Part shown: piece by piece, positions 44,616-54,666 of the stretch
Position numbering within the stretch: position 1 is the first letter of the stretch
Layout of the letters: every line of letters starts with the position of its first letter
NCBI GenBank assembly: GCA_947451925.1
Contig: CANGAW010000002.1
Span: 59,253 to 123,252, forward strand
Length of the DNA: 64,000 nt
Origin: Burkholderiales bacterium
GTDB taxonomy: Bacteria; Pseudomonadota; Gammaproteobacteria; Burkholderiales; Burkholderiaceae_D
Direction: 5' to 3'
The notes under the pieces: model-generated
The model's database searches: none
Told to the model about the DNA's origin: nothing
The model's input: the letters and a program-made list of their open reading frames with translations, nothing else
Program-made: the position numbers and the translations under genes

Positions 44616-45380
44616 ATGAAACTGTTGAAAAAACTGCTCGCGGTATTGGCTCTGGTGCCGGTGCTGGCGATGGCCAACGAAGGCGGCTATCCGCTGGACC
44701 ATGCGCCGGATCGTAGTCATGACTTGTCGTCACTGCAAAACGGTGCCCGCCTGTTCGTGAACTATTGCCTCAATTGCCATTCGGCCTCAATGATGCGCTA
44801 CAACCGTTTGCGCGATATCGGTCTCTCCGAAGATCAGATCCGCGACAATTTGCTGTTCTCGTCAGATAAAGTGGGCGACCTGATGAAGGTCAACCTGAGC
44901 GCTGCTGATGCAAAAAAATGGTTTGGCGCGGTGCCTCCTGATCTGTCCGTGATCGCCCGTGCCAAGGCATCCGGCGAGGGCTCCGGTCCTGACTGGCTCT
45001 ACACCTATCTGCGTACTTATTACAAAGATGATGCACGTGCCACCGGCTGGAACAATCTGGTGTTCCCAAATGTCGGTATGCCGCATGTGTTGTGGGAATT
45101 GCAGGGCGTACGCAAGGCAAAATTTGTTGAAGAAAAAGATCCGCATGACCACGAAAAAACCGTGCATAAATTTGACGGTTTCGAGCAGGTCAAGGCAGGC
45201 AAACTGAATGCGCAAGAATATGACAGCGAAGTCGCTGACCTGGTCGGGTTTCTGGGTTGGATGGCTGAGCCGGTCAAAAACAAGCGTCAGCAATTAGGTG
45301 TCTGGGTATTGTTGTTTATGGGCTTGCTGGTACTGCTGACATGGCGCCTGAACGCTTCCTTCTGGAAGGAAGTCAAATAA
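44616..45380 (+). CDS. petC: Ubiquinol-cytochrome c reductase cytochrome c1
   Basis: A 254-residue protein: a signal peptide (1-20, ending AMA), a haem c site C51-x2-C54-H55, the Met-ligand region near FPNVGMPHVLW, and a C-terminal membrane anchor (about 228-245). It passes electrons from the Rieske protein to a soluble cytochrome c. Confidence 0.95.
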   Translation: MKLLKKLLAVLALVPVLAMANEGGYPLDHAPDRSHDLSSLQNGARLFVNYCLNCHSASMMRYNRLRDIGLSEDQIRDNLLFSSDKVGDLMKVNLSAADAKKWFGAVPPDLSVIARAKASGEGSGPDWLYTYLRTYYKDDARATGWNNLVFPNVGMPHVLWELQGVRKAKFVEEKDPHDHEKTVHKFDGFEQVKAGKLNAQEYDSEVADLVGFLGWMAEPVKNKRQQLGVWVLLFMGLLVLLTWRLNASFWKEVK

Positions 45381-45468
45381 AGGCTCTGCTTTTTTGTTTG
45401 CTTTTCTGATCGGTGTGTTCTTTAGCCGATTAGTCCGCGCAGGCGGGAAAGCAGCACACTGCACTTGG

Positions 45469-45500
45469 GGTGAGACGGATTCCGTCTCACCTTCTTTGTT
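45469..45500 (+). terminator. Terminator after petABC
   Basis: GGTGAGACGG and CCGTCTCACC form a perfect 10-bp stem with an ATT loop, followed by T-rich TTCTTTGTTTT, between petC and sspA. Confidence 0.8.
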
Positions 45501-45516
45501 TTAAAGGAACGACAAA

Positions 45517-46128
45517 ATGATGGTCCTCTACTCGGGCACAACCTGCCCATTCTCACAACGTTGCCGTTTGGTCCTGTTTGAAAAAGGCATGGACTTCGAA
45601 ATTCGCGACGTAGATCTGTTCAACAAGCCAGAAGATATCTCGACCATGAATCCTTATGGTCAGGTGCCGATCCTGGTTGAGCGCGATCTCATCTTGTATG
45701 AGTCCAACATCATCAATGAATACATTGATGAACGTTTCCCGCATCCGCAACTGATGCCTGCCGATCCCTTGATGCGTGCCCGTGCGCGCCTGATGCTGTT
45801 CAATTTTGAAAAAGAATTGTTCGTTCACGTGCATACGCTGGAAAACGAAAAGTCCCGTTCAGCCGACAAAATTCATGAGAAGGCACGCAATGAAATTCGC
45901 GACCGCCTGACCACTTTGGCGCCGCTATTCCTGAAAAACAAATACATGCTGGGTGAAGAGTTCTCCATGCTCGACGTGGCAATCGCTCCCTTGCTGTGGC
46001 GTCTCGATCACTACGGTGTGGAACTGTCGAAAACGGCAGCGCCACTGATGAAATATGCAGAAAGAATCTTTTCGCGCCCGGCCTATATCGAAGCACTGAC
46101 ACCTTCAGAAAAAGTCATGCGCAGATAA
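45517..46128 (+). CDS. sspA: Stringent starvation protein A
   Basis: A 203-residue GST-fold protein that binds RNA polymerase and affects stress and virulence gene expression. The thioredoxin-like N-domain (CPFSQRCRLVLFEKGMDF) and the helical C-domain are clear. It follows petABC behind a terminator and an AAAGGA site, and precedes sspB. Confidence 0.94.
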   Translation: MMVLYSGTTCPFSQRCRLVLFEKGMDFEIRDVDLFNKPEDISTMNPYGQVPILVERDLILYESNIINEYIDERFPHPQLMPADPLMRARARLMLFNFEKELFVHVHTLENEKSRSADKIHEKARNEIRDRLTTLAPLFLKNKYMLGEEFSMLDVAIAPLLWRLDHYGVELSKTAAPLMKYAERIFSRPAYIEALTPSEKVMRR

Positions 46129-46222
46129 GTCTGGCTGAATGCCCGCCCGGCGAAGTTTTATTACGCTCGGCGGGTACTTCAGATGCAGATCGTTTTCATC
46201 CCTGAAGTCCAAGGTTTTACTC

Positions 46223-46735
46223 ATGTCAGATCCTTCTACCAAGCCCTACCTGTTGCGCGCACTCTACGAGTGGTGCAGCGATAGCGGTTTTACGCCTTAC
46301 ATTGTGGTGCTGGTTGATTCATCCACGCGGGTGCCGATGGAATTCGTCAAGGATGGCCAGATCGTCTTGAACATCAGTTTCAATGCGACCGGGCACCTGA
46401 AAATTGACAATGACTTCATTCATTTCAAAGCGCGCTTTGGTGGCGTGATGCGTGAAATTGAAGTGCCGGTTGCCAATGTGAGTGCAATTTACGCGCGTGA
46501 AAATGGTCAGGGCATGGCCTTTGACGTACAGCGCGAGCGTGATGAAGGCAATAAGCCGCCGCTGCGCCGCGGACCGGACGCCAGTAACCAGCGAACCGAA
46601 GCCGGGCCTTCTTTATCGTCGGTACCCTCCACGCCTTCTTCGCAAGTGCAGTCAGAGGATAAAAAAGAGAGCAATGATGATGAGCCGGAACCGCCAAAGA
46701 AGGGCGGACGTCCAACGCTCACTCGGATCAAATAA
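46223..46735 (+). CDS. sspB: ClpXP specificity adaptor SspB
   Basis: A 170-residue protein: a substrate-binding domain (about 1-105, with YLLRALYEWCSDSGFTPYIVV) that recognises ssrA-tagged proteins, and a flexible tail ending in KKGGRPTLTRIK, the ClpX-binding type motif. The ATG at 46223 matches the family start (MSDPSTKPYL). Confidence 0.94.
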   Translation: MSDPSTKPYLLRALYEWCSDSGFTPYIVVLVDSSTRVPMEFVKDGQIVLNISFNATGHLKIDNDFIHFKARFGGVMREIEVPVANVSAIYARENGQGMAFDVQRERDEGNKPPLRRGPDASNQRTEAGPSLSSVPSTPSSQVQSEDKKESNDDEPEPPKKGGRPTLTRIK

Positions 46736-46737
46736 AG

Positions 46738-46743
46738 TATAAT
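46738..46743 (+). promoter_or_regulatory. -10 box candidate for tRNA-Thr
   Basis: TATAAT lies 19 bases before the tRNA, overlapping the sspB 3' end region. Confidence 0.4.
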
Positions 46744-46761
46744 CTCGAGCTTGAAAGAAAT

Positions 46762-46837
46762 GCCGACTTAGCTCATCAGGTAGAGCACATGATTTGTAAT
46801 CATGGGGTGGCGGGTTCGAGTCCTGCAGTCGGCACCA
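46762..46837 (+). tRNA. tRNA-Thr (anticodon TGT)
   Basis: A 76-base cloverleaf. The acceptor arm GCCGACT pairs with AGTCGGC and the discriminator plus CCA are encoded. The anticodon stem is CATGA/TCATG with loop TTTGTAA giving TGT, and the T arm contains GGTTCGAGTCC. A terminator follows immediately. Confidence 0.95.
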
Positions 46838-46846
46838 AAAATTCAA

Positions 46847-46882
46847 GCAAAAAGCCCAGATCGAAACGTCTGGGCTTTTTGC
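46847..46882. terminator. Bidirectional terminator between tRNA-Thr and trxC
   Basis: GCAAAAAGCCCAGA and TCTGGGCTTTTTGC form a perfect 14-bp stem with an 8-base loop. A and T tracts on both sides let it serve the converging tRNA and trxC. Confidence 0.9.
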
Positions 46883-46901
46883 TTTTCAGGCCAATGCAGA
46901 T

Positions 46902-47324
46902 TCATCCTGCGTTTTCTTTTACCCACCGAAGAATATCTGCTGAAGTCATCGCGCCACTGGCACGGGCAAGTTCGACGCCTTCGCGAAACAGGATCATGGT
47001 CGGAATGCTGCGAATACGGTGGCGCACGCTGATTTTAGGTGAGGCTTCGGTGTCCACTTTTGCAAAGCGTACCGCAGGCAATTGCTGTGCAGCCAAAGCG
47101 AATTGCGGGCCCATCATTTTGCAGGGGCCACACCACTCAGCCCAGAAATCTACCAGCACAGGAAGCTGCGTGCCCTCGGTATAGCGCGCGAAATTCTCAT
47201 CGTTGAGCGCGATGGGTTGAGACTTCATCAAATCAGTCCCGCATTTGCCGCAGCTTGGGTGTTCCAGGAGTCGCTCTTCGGGGACGCGATTTTTTGCAAG
47301 GCAGCTAGGGCATATGAGGTGCAT
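46902..47324 (-). CDS. trxC: Thioredoxin 2 (zinc-binding)
   Basis: A 140-residue thioredoxin with an N-terminal zinc module (C5, C8, C25, C28) and the redox site W64-C65-G-P-C68. TrxC-type thioredoxins act in oxidative stress. It converges on the tRNA gene and lies downstream of ybdD and cstA on the same strand. Confidence 0.95.
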   Translation of the reverse strand: MHLICPSCLAKNRVPEERLLEHPSCGKCGTDLMKSQPIALNDENFARYTEGTQLPVLVDFWAEWCGPCKMMGPQFALAAQQLPAVRFAKVDTEASPKISVRHRIRSIPTMILFREGVELARASGAMTSADILRWVKENAG

Positions 47325-47467
47325 GGTGTTCTCCTGAAATCAATAACACCACTTGGTGATGAAATTGACACATTCAAGCCTTAGCCGTTGCCATGCCGTT
47401 CAGCAGGCACTGCGCATCGTATTTGCGTAAGAACTGAATCCCTATATTTTCTGAAGCAGCGATGCTG

Positions 47468-47680
47468 CTAGCAGCAGCGACTGATACGCCCGTTGCCGCC
47501 GTAGCGCGCATCTTGCCGCTCACGGAAAAATTCTTCGTAACTCATGGCCGGCTTGTCGGGGTGCTGCTCCTGCATGTGCGTGAGGTAAACATCGTAGTCG
47601 GGCAAGCCCACCATCAGGCGGGCGGTCTGCCCGAGGTAGGCGCCCAACTTGCCCAATTCATTACCGAGGTCGGTGAACAT
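47468..47680 (-). CDS. YbdD/YjiX-family small protein
   Basis: A 70-residue protein with the family pattern [38 protein letters not shown]. It nearly always follows cstA-type peptide or pyruvate transporter genes and is thought to assist them. It ends in a Cys-Cys pair. The 140-base gap to trxC holds nothing recognisable. Confidence 0.9.
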   Translation of the reverse strand: MFTDLGNELGKLGAYLGQTARLMVGLPDYDVYLTHMQEQHPDKPAMSYEEFFRERQDARYGGNGRISRCC

Positions 47681-47689
47681 GATGTTGTT

Positions 47690-49753
47690 TTAGACCTTGG
47701 CAATGTCAATGGAAACAAAGACTGTTTCAATGCTGCTTGGATGTTTCTCGCGCAAAGCACGGGCACAAGCGCGAATGCCGAAAAATAAAATCGATAACAC
47801 CACTGCCATGAAAATCGCGGCAAGAGACGCATCGATGTAATCGTTAAGAATAATCTGCTGCATCTGCAGCACCGACTTAGCCGGAGCAAGCAACTGGCCT
47901 TCTGCCAGCGCAGCTTTGTATTTATTTGCATGAGCGAGGAAACCAATTTTCGGATTGGCATGAAACAGTTTCTGGTAACCCGCCGTCAGCGTGCAAATCA
48001 GTAGCCAGATGGTTGGCAGCACGGTTACCCAGGCCAGTTTTTCGCGCTTGAGTTTGAACAGCACCACCGTTGCCAGTGTCAGCGCAATGGCCGCAAGCAT
48101 TTGATTTGAGATGCCAAACAGCGGCCACAGCGTATTGATGCCGCCCAGCGGATCAACCACGCCCTGATACAGGAAATACCCCCAGGCAGCCACGCACAGC
48201 AAAGTGGCAATCATGTTCGAAGCCAGCGCTGGGATGTTTTTGAATGGCGGGATCAGCGTGCCGATTAAGTCTTGCAGCATGAAGCGGCCAACGCGGGTTC
48301 CGGCATCGACGGCCGTAAGAATAAACAGCGCTTCAAACAAAATCGCAAAGTGATACCAGAACGCCATCAGCGCCTTGCCGCCCAGTGCGGCGGAAAAAAT
48401 CTGCGCCATGCCGACGGCCAGCGTTGGTGCGCCACCGGCACGGGAAATGATGGTGGTTTCGCCGACGTCTTTTGCTGTTTGCAACAGCATCTCCGGGGTG
48501 ACAACAAAGCCCCACTGGCTGATCGCTAATGCGGCGCTCTCGGCGGTGGTACCGATCAGGGCTGCCGGACTGTTCATGGCAAAGTACACACCCGGCTCAA
48601 TGATGGATGCCGCAACCAATGCCATCACCGCGACGAAGGATTCCATCAGCATGCCGCCATAACCGATGTAAGTGGCGTGGGTTTCGTTTTCCAGCAGCTT
48701 GGGTGTGGTGCCCGACGAGATCAGCGCGTGAAAGCCGGACACGGCACCACAGGCAATGGTAATGAACAGGAAAGGAAACAAGGTACCCGACCAGACCGGA
48801 CCGGTGCCGTCAATAAACTGGGTGAGGGCAGGCATTTTGAGTTGCGGTGCCATGACCACGATGCCAAGCGCCAGACAAACGATGGCGCCAATTTTCAAAA
48901 AGGTCGACAGATAGTCACGCGGGGCCAGCAGCAGCCACACCGGCAACACCGAGGCGACGACGCCATAGCCAAGCAGCATCCAGGTCAGTTGTTTGCCATC
49001 GAAGGTGAACATGGCAGCCAGGTCCGGATCGGCTGCGACATGTCCACCAACAACAATCGACAGCATCAGCAAGACAAAGCCGATGACGGAAATTTCGCCA
49101 ATGTGGCCGGGGCGAATGTAGCGGCCGTAAATGCCCATGAAAAAAGCAATCGGAATGGTGGCGGCGACAGTGAAAGTACCCCAGGGACTGTGCGCTAAGG
49201 CCTTCACTACAATCAGTGCCAGCACTGCCAGCAGAATGGTCATGATCATGAACGTGCCGAACAAGGCAATCACGCCCGGCACCAGACCGAGTTCGGATTT
49301 GATCAGGTCGCCGAGTGAGCGGCCATCGCGTCGAACTGACACAAACAAGATCATGAAATCCTGCACCGCTCCGGCCAGAATGGCACCCGAGAGTATCCAC
49401 ATCACGCCGGGCAAATAACCCATTTGCGCGGCCAGTACCGGACCGACCAGCGGGCCGGCGCCAGCGATCGCGGCGAAGTGGTGGCCGAACAGCACATGCT
49501 TGTTGGTAGGGACGTAATCGAGGCCATCGTTGAGGCGCACCGCTGGGGTTGCGCGATTAGCGTCCAGACCCATGACGGTGTTGGCGATGTAGCGGCCATA
49601 AAAGCGATAGCCGATTAAATAAACGGCGACCGCGGCGACCACGATCCATAATGCATTAATGCTTTCGCCGCGCGACAAGGCAATAACGCCCAAGGCGCAC
49701 GCGCCGACGATGGCTAAGGCCGCCCAACCAGCCTGCTTCAGGATGACGCTCAT
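47690..49753 (-). CDS. cstA: Carbon starvation protein A family transporter
   Basis: A 687-residue inner-membrane protein with about sixteen to eighteen hydrophobic segments. Family motifs include LNDGLDYVPTNKHVLFGHHFAAIAGAGPLVGPVLAAQMG near residue 70-110. CstA/BtsT-type proteins import peptides or pyruvate when carbon is short; which applies here is not clear. It is 9 bases from ybdD. Confidence 0.94.
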   Translation of the reverse strand: MSVILKQAGWAALAIVGACALGVIALSRGESINALWIVVAAVAVYLIGYRFYGRYIANTVMGLDANRATPAVRLNDGLDYVPTNKHVLFGHHFAAIAGAGPLVGPVLAAQMGYLPGVMWILSGAILAGAVQDFMILFVSVRRDGRSLGDLIKSELGLVPGVIALFGTFMIMTILLAVLALIVVKALAHSPWGTFTVAATIPIAFFMGIYGRYIRPGHIGEISVIGFVLLMLSIVVGGHVAADPDLAAMFTFDGKQLTWMLLGYGVVASVLPVWLLLAPRDYLSTFLKIGAIVCLALGIVVMAPQLKMPALTQFIDGTGPVWSGTLFPFLFITIACGAVSGFHALISSGTTPKLLENETHATYIGYGGMLMESFVAVMALVAASIIEPGVYFAMNSPAALIGTTAESAALAISQWGFVVTPEMLLQTAKDVGETTIISRAGGAPTLAVGMAQIFSAALGGKALMAFWYHFAILFEALFILTAVDAGTRVGRFMLQDLIGTLIPPFKNIPALASNMIATLLCVAAWGYFLYQGVVDPLGGINTLWPLFGISNQMLAAIALTLATVVLFKLKREKLAWVTVLPTIWLLICTLTAGYQKLFHANPKIGFLAHANKYKAALAEGQLLAPAKSVLQMQQIILNDYIDASLAAIFMAVVLSILFFGIRACARALREKHPSSIETVFVSIDIAKV

Positions 49754-49907
49754 GTATTTCTCCGAAGTTGAAATCGCATCTGATTCTTCAATGAACGCGG
49801 ATTATAACTCTGAAAAACCAATGCCTTATATGAGCTATGCGGATGAATTATTTGTTCCCCTTCTCGTGTAATAATCACCGCACAAAAGCATGTAAAAAGG
49901 AGACAGT

Positions 49908-50708
49908 GTGAACCCATCAAACATCCATTCCGCAGCCCGTGAATTACTCAGCCAGCGTTTGTCGCTGGAGCCCATTAGTGCATTGCCCGCAGACTTGCAG
50001 CCGCAAAGTATCAGCGAGGGTTACGCTATTCAGGCGGCATTAAACAGTCAATTGACCCGTGCCGGTCTGGGTGACTTGGTGGGCCACAAAATTGGCTGCA
50101 CCACGCCGGTCATGCAGGCGTTCGTCAATATCAAGCATCCCTGCGCGGGTCAGATTTTTAGTCACACCGTCATGCATGGTCACGGCAGCGTGCCGCGTAA
50201 CGGCTTTGTGAAAATCGGCATGGAGTGCGAAATTGCCGTCCAACTCGTTGCGGATTTGCCGGCGCAAAAAGCCCTCTATTCCCAGGATACAGTCAGCCAT
50301 GCTGTCGGCGCGGTGATGGCGGCCATCGAGCTGGTGGATGAGCGCTACGACAATTACAGCAAGCTGGGTATTCCGACCTTGATTGCAGATGATTTTTTCA
50401 ATGCCGGTTGCGTACTCGGTGAGCCAGTTGCAAATTGGCGTGAACTGGATCTGGCAGCCTTGGTGGGTGTGACCACGATTAACGGCATCGAAGCCGGTCG
50501 CGGTCAGGGCGCGCTGGTAATGGGGCATCCTTTGAATGCGCTGGCCTGGCTGGCCAATTCCAGAGCCGAACATGGGCTGCCGGGATTAAAGGCTGGTGAA
50601 TTTGTTTTGCTGGGCAGCGTGGTCGAAACCAAATGGTTGAATGCCGGTGACCGGGTCAAAATCGACATCACTGGTTTGGGAAGCATCAGCCTCGATATTG
50701 AGGCCTGA
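49908..50708 (+). CDS. 2-keto-4-pentenoate hydratase-family protein
   Basis: A 266-residue protein of the fumarylacetoacetate hydrolase-like fold. The metal-binding region is in VKIGMECEIAVQL and MAAIELVDERY (acidic ligands). Family members hydrate 2-oxopent-4-enoate or decarboxylate related acids in aromatic meta-cleavage. No other pathway gene is adjacent, so the substrate is open. GTG start with an AAAGGAG site. Confidence 0.88.
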   Translation: MNPSNIHSAARELLSQRLSLEPISALPADLQPQSISEGYAIQAALNSQLTRAGLGDLVGHKIGCTTPVMQAFVNIKHPCAGQIFSHTVMHGHGSVPRNGFVKIGMECEIAVQLVADLPAQKALYSQDTVSHAVGAVMAAIELVDERYDNYSKLGIPTLIADDFFNAGCVLGEPVANWRELDLAALVGVTTINGIEAGRGQGALVMGHPLNALAWLANSRAEHGLPGLKAGEFVLLGSVVETKWLNAGDRVKIDITGLGSISLDIEA

Positions 50709-50763
50709 AGCAAAAAATTGCGGGCTGTGGTTTACTGAAAAAAATTTAAAACAGGAGAAAACC

Positions 50764-51255
50764 ATGCGCAGATTTTTTATTTTGGCAGCGATGCTGTTGT
50801 GTTTGTCGCCTGTGGTGCAGTCGGACGACAAAGTCGAGCATGGCGACTGGACGTCACAATTTCAGGACGACATGGGCGAAGCCACAACGCACGAAAATGG
50901 CTTGTCCGTATTTGGCATGCTGTGCGCCAGCGGTAGCTGCCGTTATTACTTCGCCAATAGCACCGATTGCGAAACGGGCGTTAATTATCCGTTAATGCTC
51001 ACAACGCAAAACGGCAAATTTGGCGTTAATGCGGTGTGTGAACCTATGGCCAGCGCCAATGGCGACGTGATGCTGTATTGGTTTGATGAATCCGATGCGA
51101 TTAATCAGGCATTGCAGAAAACACCGAAGCTCAGTGTGGCTTATCCACTGGCGGATGGCCAGTTCAAGATCAGTAACTTTTCGATGAAGGGTTACGAGGC
51201 AGCCATTGAGCGTATGGTCAATGGCATTCGGGATCGGTCTGCGCCGCGTACTTAG
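50764..51255 (+). CDS. Small exported protein of unknown function
   Basis: A 163-residue protein with a signal peptide (about 1-20) and a mature part that starts DDKVEHGDW. Four cysteines (LCASGSC, DCETG, VCEP) could form two disulfides in the periplasm. I do not recognise a family. ATG at 50764 with an AGGAG site 10 bases upstream. It follows the hydratase gene by 55 bases and may be co-transcribed. Confidence 0.75.
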   Translation: MRRFFILAAMLLCLSPVVQSDDKVEHGDWTSQFQDDMGEATTHENGLSVFGMLCASGSCRYYFANSTDCETGVNYPLMLTTQNGKFGVNAVCEPMASANGDVMLYWFDESDAINQALQKTPKLSVAYPLADGQFKISNFSMKGYEAAIERMVNGIRDRSAPRT

Positions 51256-51259
51256 TGCG

Positions 51260-51838
51260 TCAGGCTTGGCCTGGTTTCAGGCCAGCCCAGCGCGGCACCA
51301 GTGCATGTTCTATTGCAAACAAGTCCAGTACGCGGCCCACCGTATGGTCAACCATCTCGACAATGCTTTGTGGCCGTTGATAGAGTGCAGGTAGCGGCGG
51401 GAAGATTATGCCGCCCATCTCGGTTACCGCAGTCATGTTGCGTAGATGGGCCAGATTGAACGGCGTCTCGCGCACCATCAGCACCAGCCGCCGTCTTTCT
51501 TTCAACATCACATCGGCGGCGCGGGTGATCAGGTTGTCGCACAAGCCGTGCGCAACAGAACCCAGGGTTTTCATCGAGCACGGCGAAATCACCATGCCTT
51601 CAGACTGAAACGAGCCGCTGGCCACACAGGCACCCACGTCGCGCACGTTGTGGACTGAATCAGCCAGCGCTTCCACGTCTTTGCGTTTCATGTCCAGCTC
51701 ATGGTGCATGGACAAGACCCCGGATTCTGAAATCATCAGATGGGTTTCGATGCCGTCGATCTCACGCAGTGTTTCGAGCAAGCGCACCCCATACAAGGCA
51801 CCTGACGCGCCCGTGATGGCGACGACTAATCGTTTCAC
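51260..51838 (-). CDS. ubiX: Flavin prenyltransferase UbiX
   Basis: A 192-residue enzyme that prenylates FMN to make the cofactor of UbiD-type decarboxylases in ubiquinone synthesis. The family N-terminus VVAITGASGALYGVRLLE and the SPCSMKTLGSVAHG and RETPFNLAHLRNM motifs are present. No ubiD is in the window. It ends the minus-strand hemA-prfA-tex-grxD series. Confidence 0.95.
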   Translation of the reverse strand: MKRLVVAITGASGALYGVRLLETLREIDGIETHLMISESGVLSMHHELDMKRKDVEALADSVHNVRDVGACVASGSFQSEGMVISPCSMKTLGSVAHGLCDNLITRAADVMLKERRRLVLMVRETPFNLAHLRNMTAVTEMGGIIFPPLPALYQRPQSIVEMVDHTVGRVLDLFAIEHALVPRWAGLKPGQA

Positions 51839-51845
51839 AATCGAC

Positions 51846-52157
51846 TTAAGCTTGCACTAAGGTTTTCAGTTCGCCGGATTCAAACATCTCGTTCATGATG
51901 TCCGCGCCGCCGATGAATTCACCCTTGATGTAGAGCTGGGGAATGGTTGGCCAGTTTGAAAATTCCTTGATGCCCTGACGCACGCCGTCGTCTTCCAGCA
52001 CATTGATGGTGACCAGATCTTGCACACCGATGGCTTTCAAGACTTCAATCGCACGGCCGGAAAATCCGCATTGGGGAAATTGCGCCGAGCCTTTCATGAA
52101 CAGCACCACAGGGTTGCCGGTTACGGTTTCTTTAATCCAGGTTTGTACGTCGCTCAT
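51846..52157 (-). CDS. grxD: Monothiol glutaredoxin, Grx4 type
   Basis: A 103-residue monothiol glutaredoxin with the CGFS active site ([14 protein letters not shown]). Such proteins carry [2Fe-2S] clusters and partner BolA/IbaG proteins, and ibaG is at 28647. Seven bases before ubiX. Confidence 0.95.
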   Translation of the reverse strand: MSDVQTWIKETVTGNPVVLFMKGSAQFPQCGFSGRAIEVLKAIGVQDLVTINVLEDDGVRQGIKEFSNWPTIPQLYIKGEFIGGADIMNEMFESGELKTLVQA

Positions 52158-52216
52158 AGAGTCCTCGCTGTAAATAGTTTGTCCATTATAGGAAAAATGG
52201 CCGGGTAGTGCTGACG

Positions 52217-52237
52217 CGGCACGGAAAAGCCGTGCCG
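52217..52237. other. Hairpin between tex and grxD
   Basis: CGGCACGG and CCGTGCCG form an 8-bp stem around AAAAG, 10 bases after the tex stop. No T tract is seen on the tex side, so termination is uncertain. Confidence 0.4.
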
Positions 52238-52246
52238 TCTTGCTGT

Positions 52247-54589
52247 TTAGCCTTTCAATTTTGCAAAGGCCGCCGCCATGGCATTGCCCGCAGGTGCTAG
52301 CTCGCGCCGCTGCTGCTGTTCCATGCGCTGGCCGTCAGTACGGTCGGCCTTTTGCTGCGGCTTGGCACCGGCCACGGGTGCAGAGTCTGATAAGCGCATG
52401 GTCAGTGCAATGCGTTTGCGTTTGGGGTCGACTTCCAATACCTTCACTTTCACCACCTGCCCGGCCTTGACCACGGTGTGCGGATCTTTGACGAAGGTAT
52501 TCGACAAGGCCGAGATATGTACCAACCCGTCCTGATGCACGCCAATGTCGACGAAGGCGCCAAAGGCCGCGACATTGGTCACGACGCCTTCCAGAATCAT
52601 GTCCGGGCGCAGATCACTCATCGCTTCCACGCCTTCCTTGAAGCTGGCCGTGACAAACTCGGGGCGCGGATCGCGGCCGGGCTTGTCCAGTTCTTTCAAA
52701 ATATCGGCCACAGTCGGCAGGCCAAAGCGCTCATCAGCAAAGCGTTTCGGGTCCAGTGACTTTAACAAGGCGCTGTCGCCGATGACGCCCTTCACATCGC
52801 GTTTGATTTCAGCGAGAATTTTTTCCACCAGCGGATAGGATTCCGGATGCACTGCGGACGCGTCCAGAGGATTATCGCCACCCATTACGCGCAAGAAGCC
52901 GGCGGCCTGCTCGAAGGTTTTGTCGCCCAGACGGGGCACTGCGCGCAGCGCCGCACGTGAGCGGAACATGCCCTGCGCATCGCGGTAAGTGACAATGCTT
53001 TGCGCCACACTGGCGTTGAGGCCCGACACACGCGCCAGCAAGGGCGCAGAGGCGGTGTTGACATCCACCCCTACGGCATTGACGCAATCTTCCACTACGG
53101 CGTCCAGCGAGCGTGCCAGCTGGGTCTGCGACACATCATGCTGATACTGGCCCACGCCGATTGATTTCGGATCAATTTTCACCAGTTCAGCCAGCGGATC
53201 TTGTAGGCGGCGGGCAATCGATACCGCGCCGCGAATCGACACATCCATGTCCGGCAGTTCGCGCGAGGCAAACTCGGACGCCGAATACACCGATGCGCCG
53301 GCTTCGGAGACCACAATTTTGTTCAGTTTCAGTTCGGGCCGCAGCTTGATCAAATCCTGCGCCAGCTTGTCGGTTTCGCGGGAAGCCGTGCCATTGCCGA
53401 TCGAGATCAGTGACACCTGATGCTTCTCGGCCAGTTGCGCCAGTACATGCAGCGAGCCGTCCCAGTCATTGCGCGGCTGATGCGGATAAATGGTGGCGGA
53501 CTCGACAAATTTGCCGGTCGCATCCACCACCGCGACCTTGACGCCGGTGCGCAAGCCCGGGTCCAGACCCATGGTGGCGCGCGGGCCAGCCGGTGCCGCC
53601 AGCAACAAAGCTTGCAGATTGCGAGCAAAGACGCGAATCGCTTCGGCCTCGGCTTCTTCGCGCAACTTGCCCATCAGCTCGGTATCGAGGTGCATGAAAA
53701 TTTTCACGCGCCAGGTCCAGCGCACCGTGTCCATTAGCCATTTGTCGGCCGGCCGGCTTTGCTGGCTGATGCCAAAGCGCTGGGCGATGCGGCTTTCGCA
53801 AGGATTGGGCGGCGCATCCCACTTGGGCTTTTCGGCTTCGGTATCGAGCCGCAAGGTGACCGTCAGCATTTCTTCGCGACGGCCGCGCAATAGCGCTAAG
53901 GCACGATGCGAAGGAATGCTGGAGAGGTTTTCCATGTAGTCAAAATAATCGGCAAATTTTTCACCGGCATCGGCTTTGCCTTCAATGACTTTGGATTCGA
54001 CAACACCATGCTCGCTCAGGTATTCACGCAGCGCCTGCAGCAGCGGTGCATCTTCTGCAAAGCGCTCCATCAGAATCTGCCGTGCGCCATCAAGTGCGGC
54101 CTTGGTGTCGGCAATGCCGGGATTTTCTCCTTGCTCGGTCGTGAAGGCGGCCCTGATATAGGTGGCAGCTTCCGTTTCCGGGTCCAGCATCGGGTTGTTC
54201 AGCAAGGCGTTGGCCAGAGGCTCGAGTCCGGCTTCGAGCGCAATTTGCGCCTTGGTGCGGCGCTTGACCCTGTACGGCAGATACAAATCTTCGAGCCGGG
54301 TTTTATCTTCGGCGTGGGTGAGCGCGTCCAGCAGGACGGGGGTCATTTTTCCCTGCTCTTCTATCGAGCTGAAGATGGCGGTGCGGCGGGCTTCCAGCTC
54401 GCGCAGATAGCGCAGGCGCTCTTCCAGCAAGCGCAGCTGAATATCGTCAAGCCCGCCAGTCACTTCTTTACGATAGCGGGCAATAAAAGGCACGGTCGCG
54501 CCTTCATCGAGCAAGGCCACGGCAGCGGCGACTTGATTGGGACGGGCAGCCAGTTCGATGGCCAGGCGTTGTTCAATAGTGGGCAACAT
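52247..54589 (-). CDS. tex: Tex-family transcription accessory protein
   Basis: A 780-residue nucleic-acid-binding protein: an N-terminal Tex helical domain, a YqgF-like RNase H fold ([17 protein letters not shown], about 325-345), helix-hairpin-helix repeats, and a C-terminal S1 domain ([24 protein letters not shown]). Implicated in transcription and toxin expression in other bacteria. Length is normal. A basic Gln/Arg-rich tail follows the S1 domain. Confidence 0.95.
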   Translation of the reverse strand: MLPTIEQRLAIELAARPNQVAAAVALLDEGATVPFIARYRKEVTGGLDDIQLRLLEERLRYLRELEARRTAIFSSIEEQGKMTPVLLDALTHAEDKTRLEDLYLPYRVKRRTKAQIALEAGLEPLANALLNNPMLDPETEAATYIRAAFTTEQGENPGIADTKAALDGARQILMERFAEDAPLLQALREYLSEHGVVESKVIEGKADAGEKFADYFDYMENLSSIPSHRALALLRGRREEMLTVTLRLDTEAEKPKWDAPPNPCESRIAQRFGISQQSRPADKWLMDTVRWTWRVKIFMHLDTELMGKLREEAEAEAIRVFARNLQALLLAAPAGPRATMGLDPGLRTGVKVAVVDATGKFVESATIYPHQPRNDWDGSLHVLAQLAEKHQVSLISIGNGTASRETDKLAQDLIKLRPELKLNKIVVSEAGASVYSASEFASRELPDMDVSIRGAVSIARRLQDPLAELVKIDPKSIGVGQYQHDVSQTQLARSLDAVVEDCVNAVGVDVNTASAPLLARVSGLNASVAQSIVTYRDAQGMFRSRAALRAVPRLGDKTFEQAAGFLRVMGGDNPLDASAVHPESYPLVEKILAEIKRDVKGVIGDSALLKSLDPKRFADERFGLPTVADILKELDKPGRDPRPEFVTASFKEGVEAMSDLRPDMILEGVVTNVAAFGAFVDIGVHQDGLVHISALSNTFVKDPHTVVKAGQVVKVKVLEVDPKRKRIALTMRLSDSAPVAGAKPQQKADRTDGQRMEQQQRRELAPAGNAMAAAFAKLKG

Positions 54590-54666
54590 CAGTCAATCCG
54601 CAATTCTGTACAGGAGCGACGGATGATACGCAAATTTGCCGCCCGCGCCAGTCTTGACAGATGGCC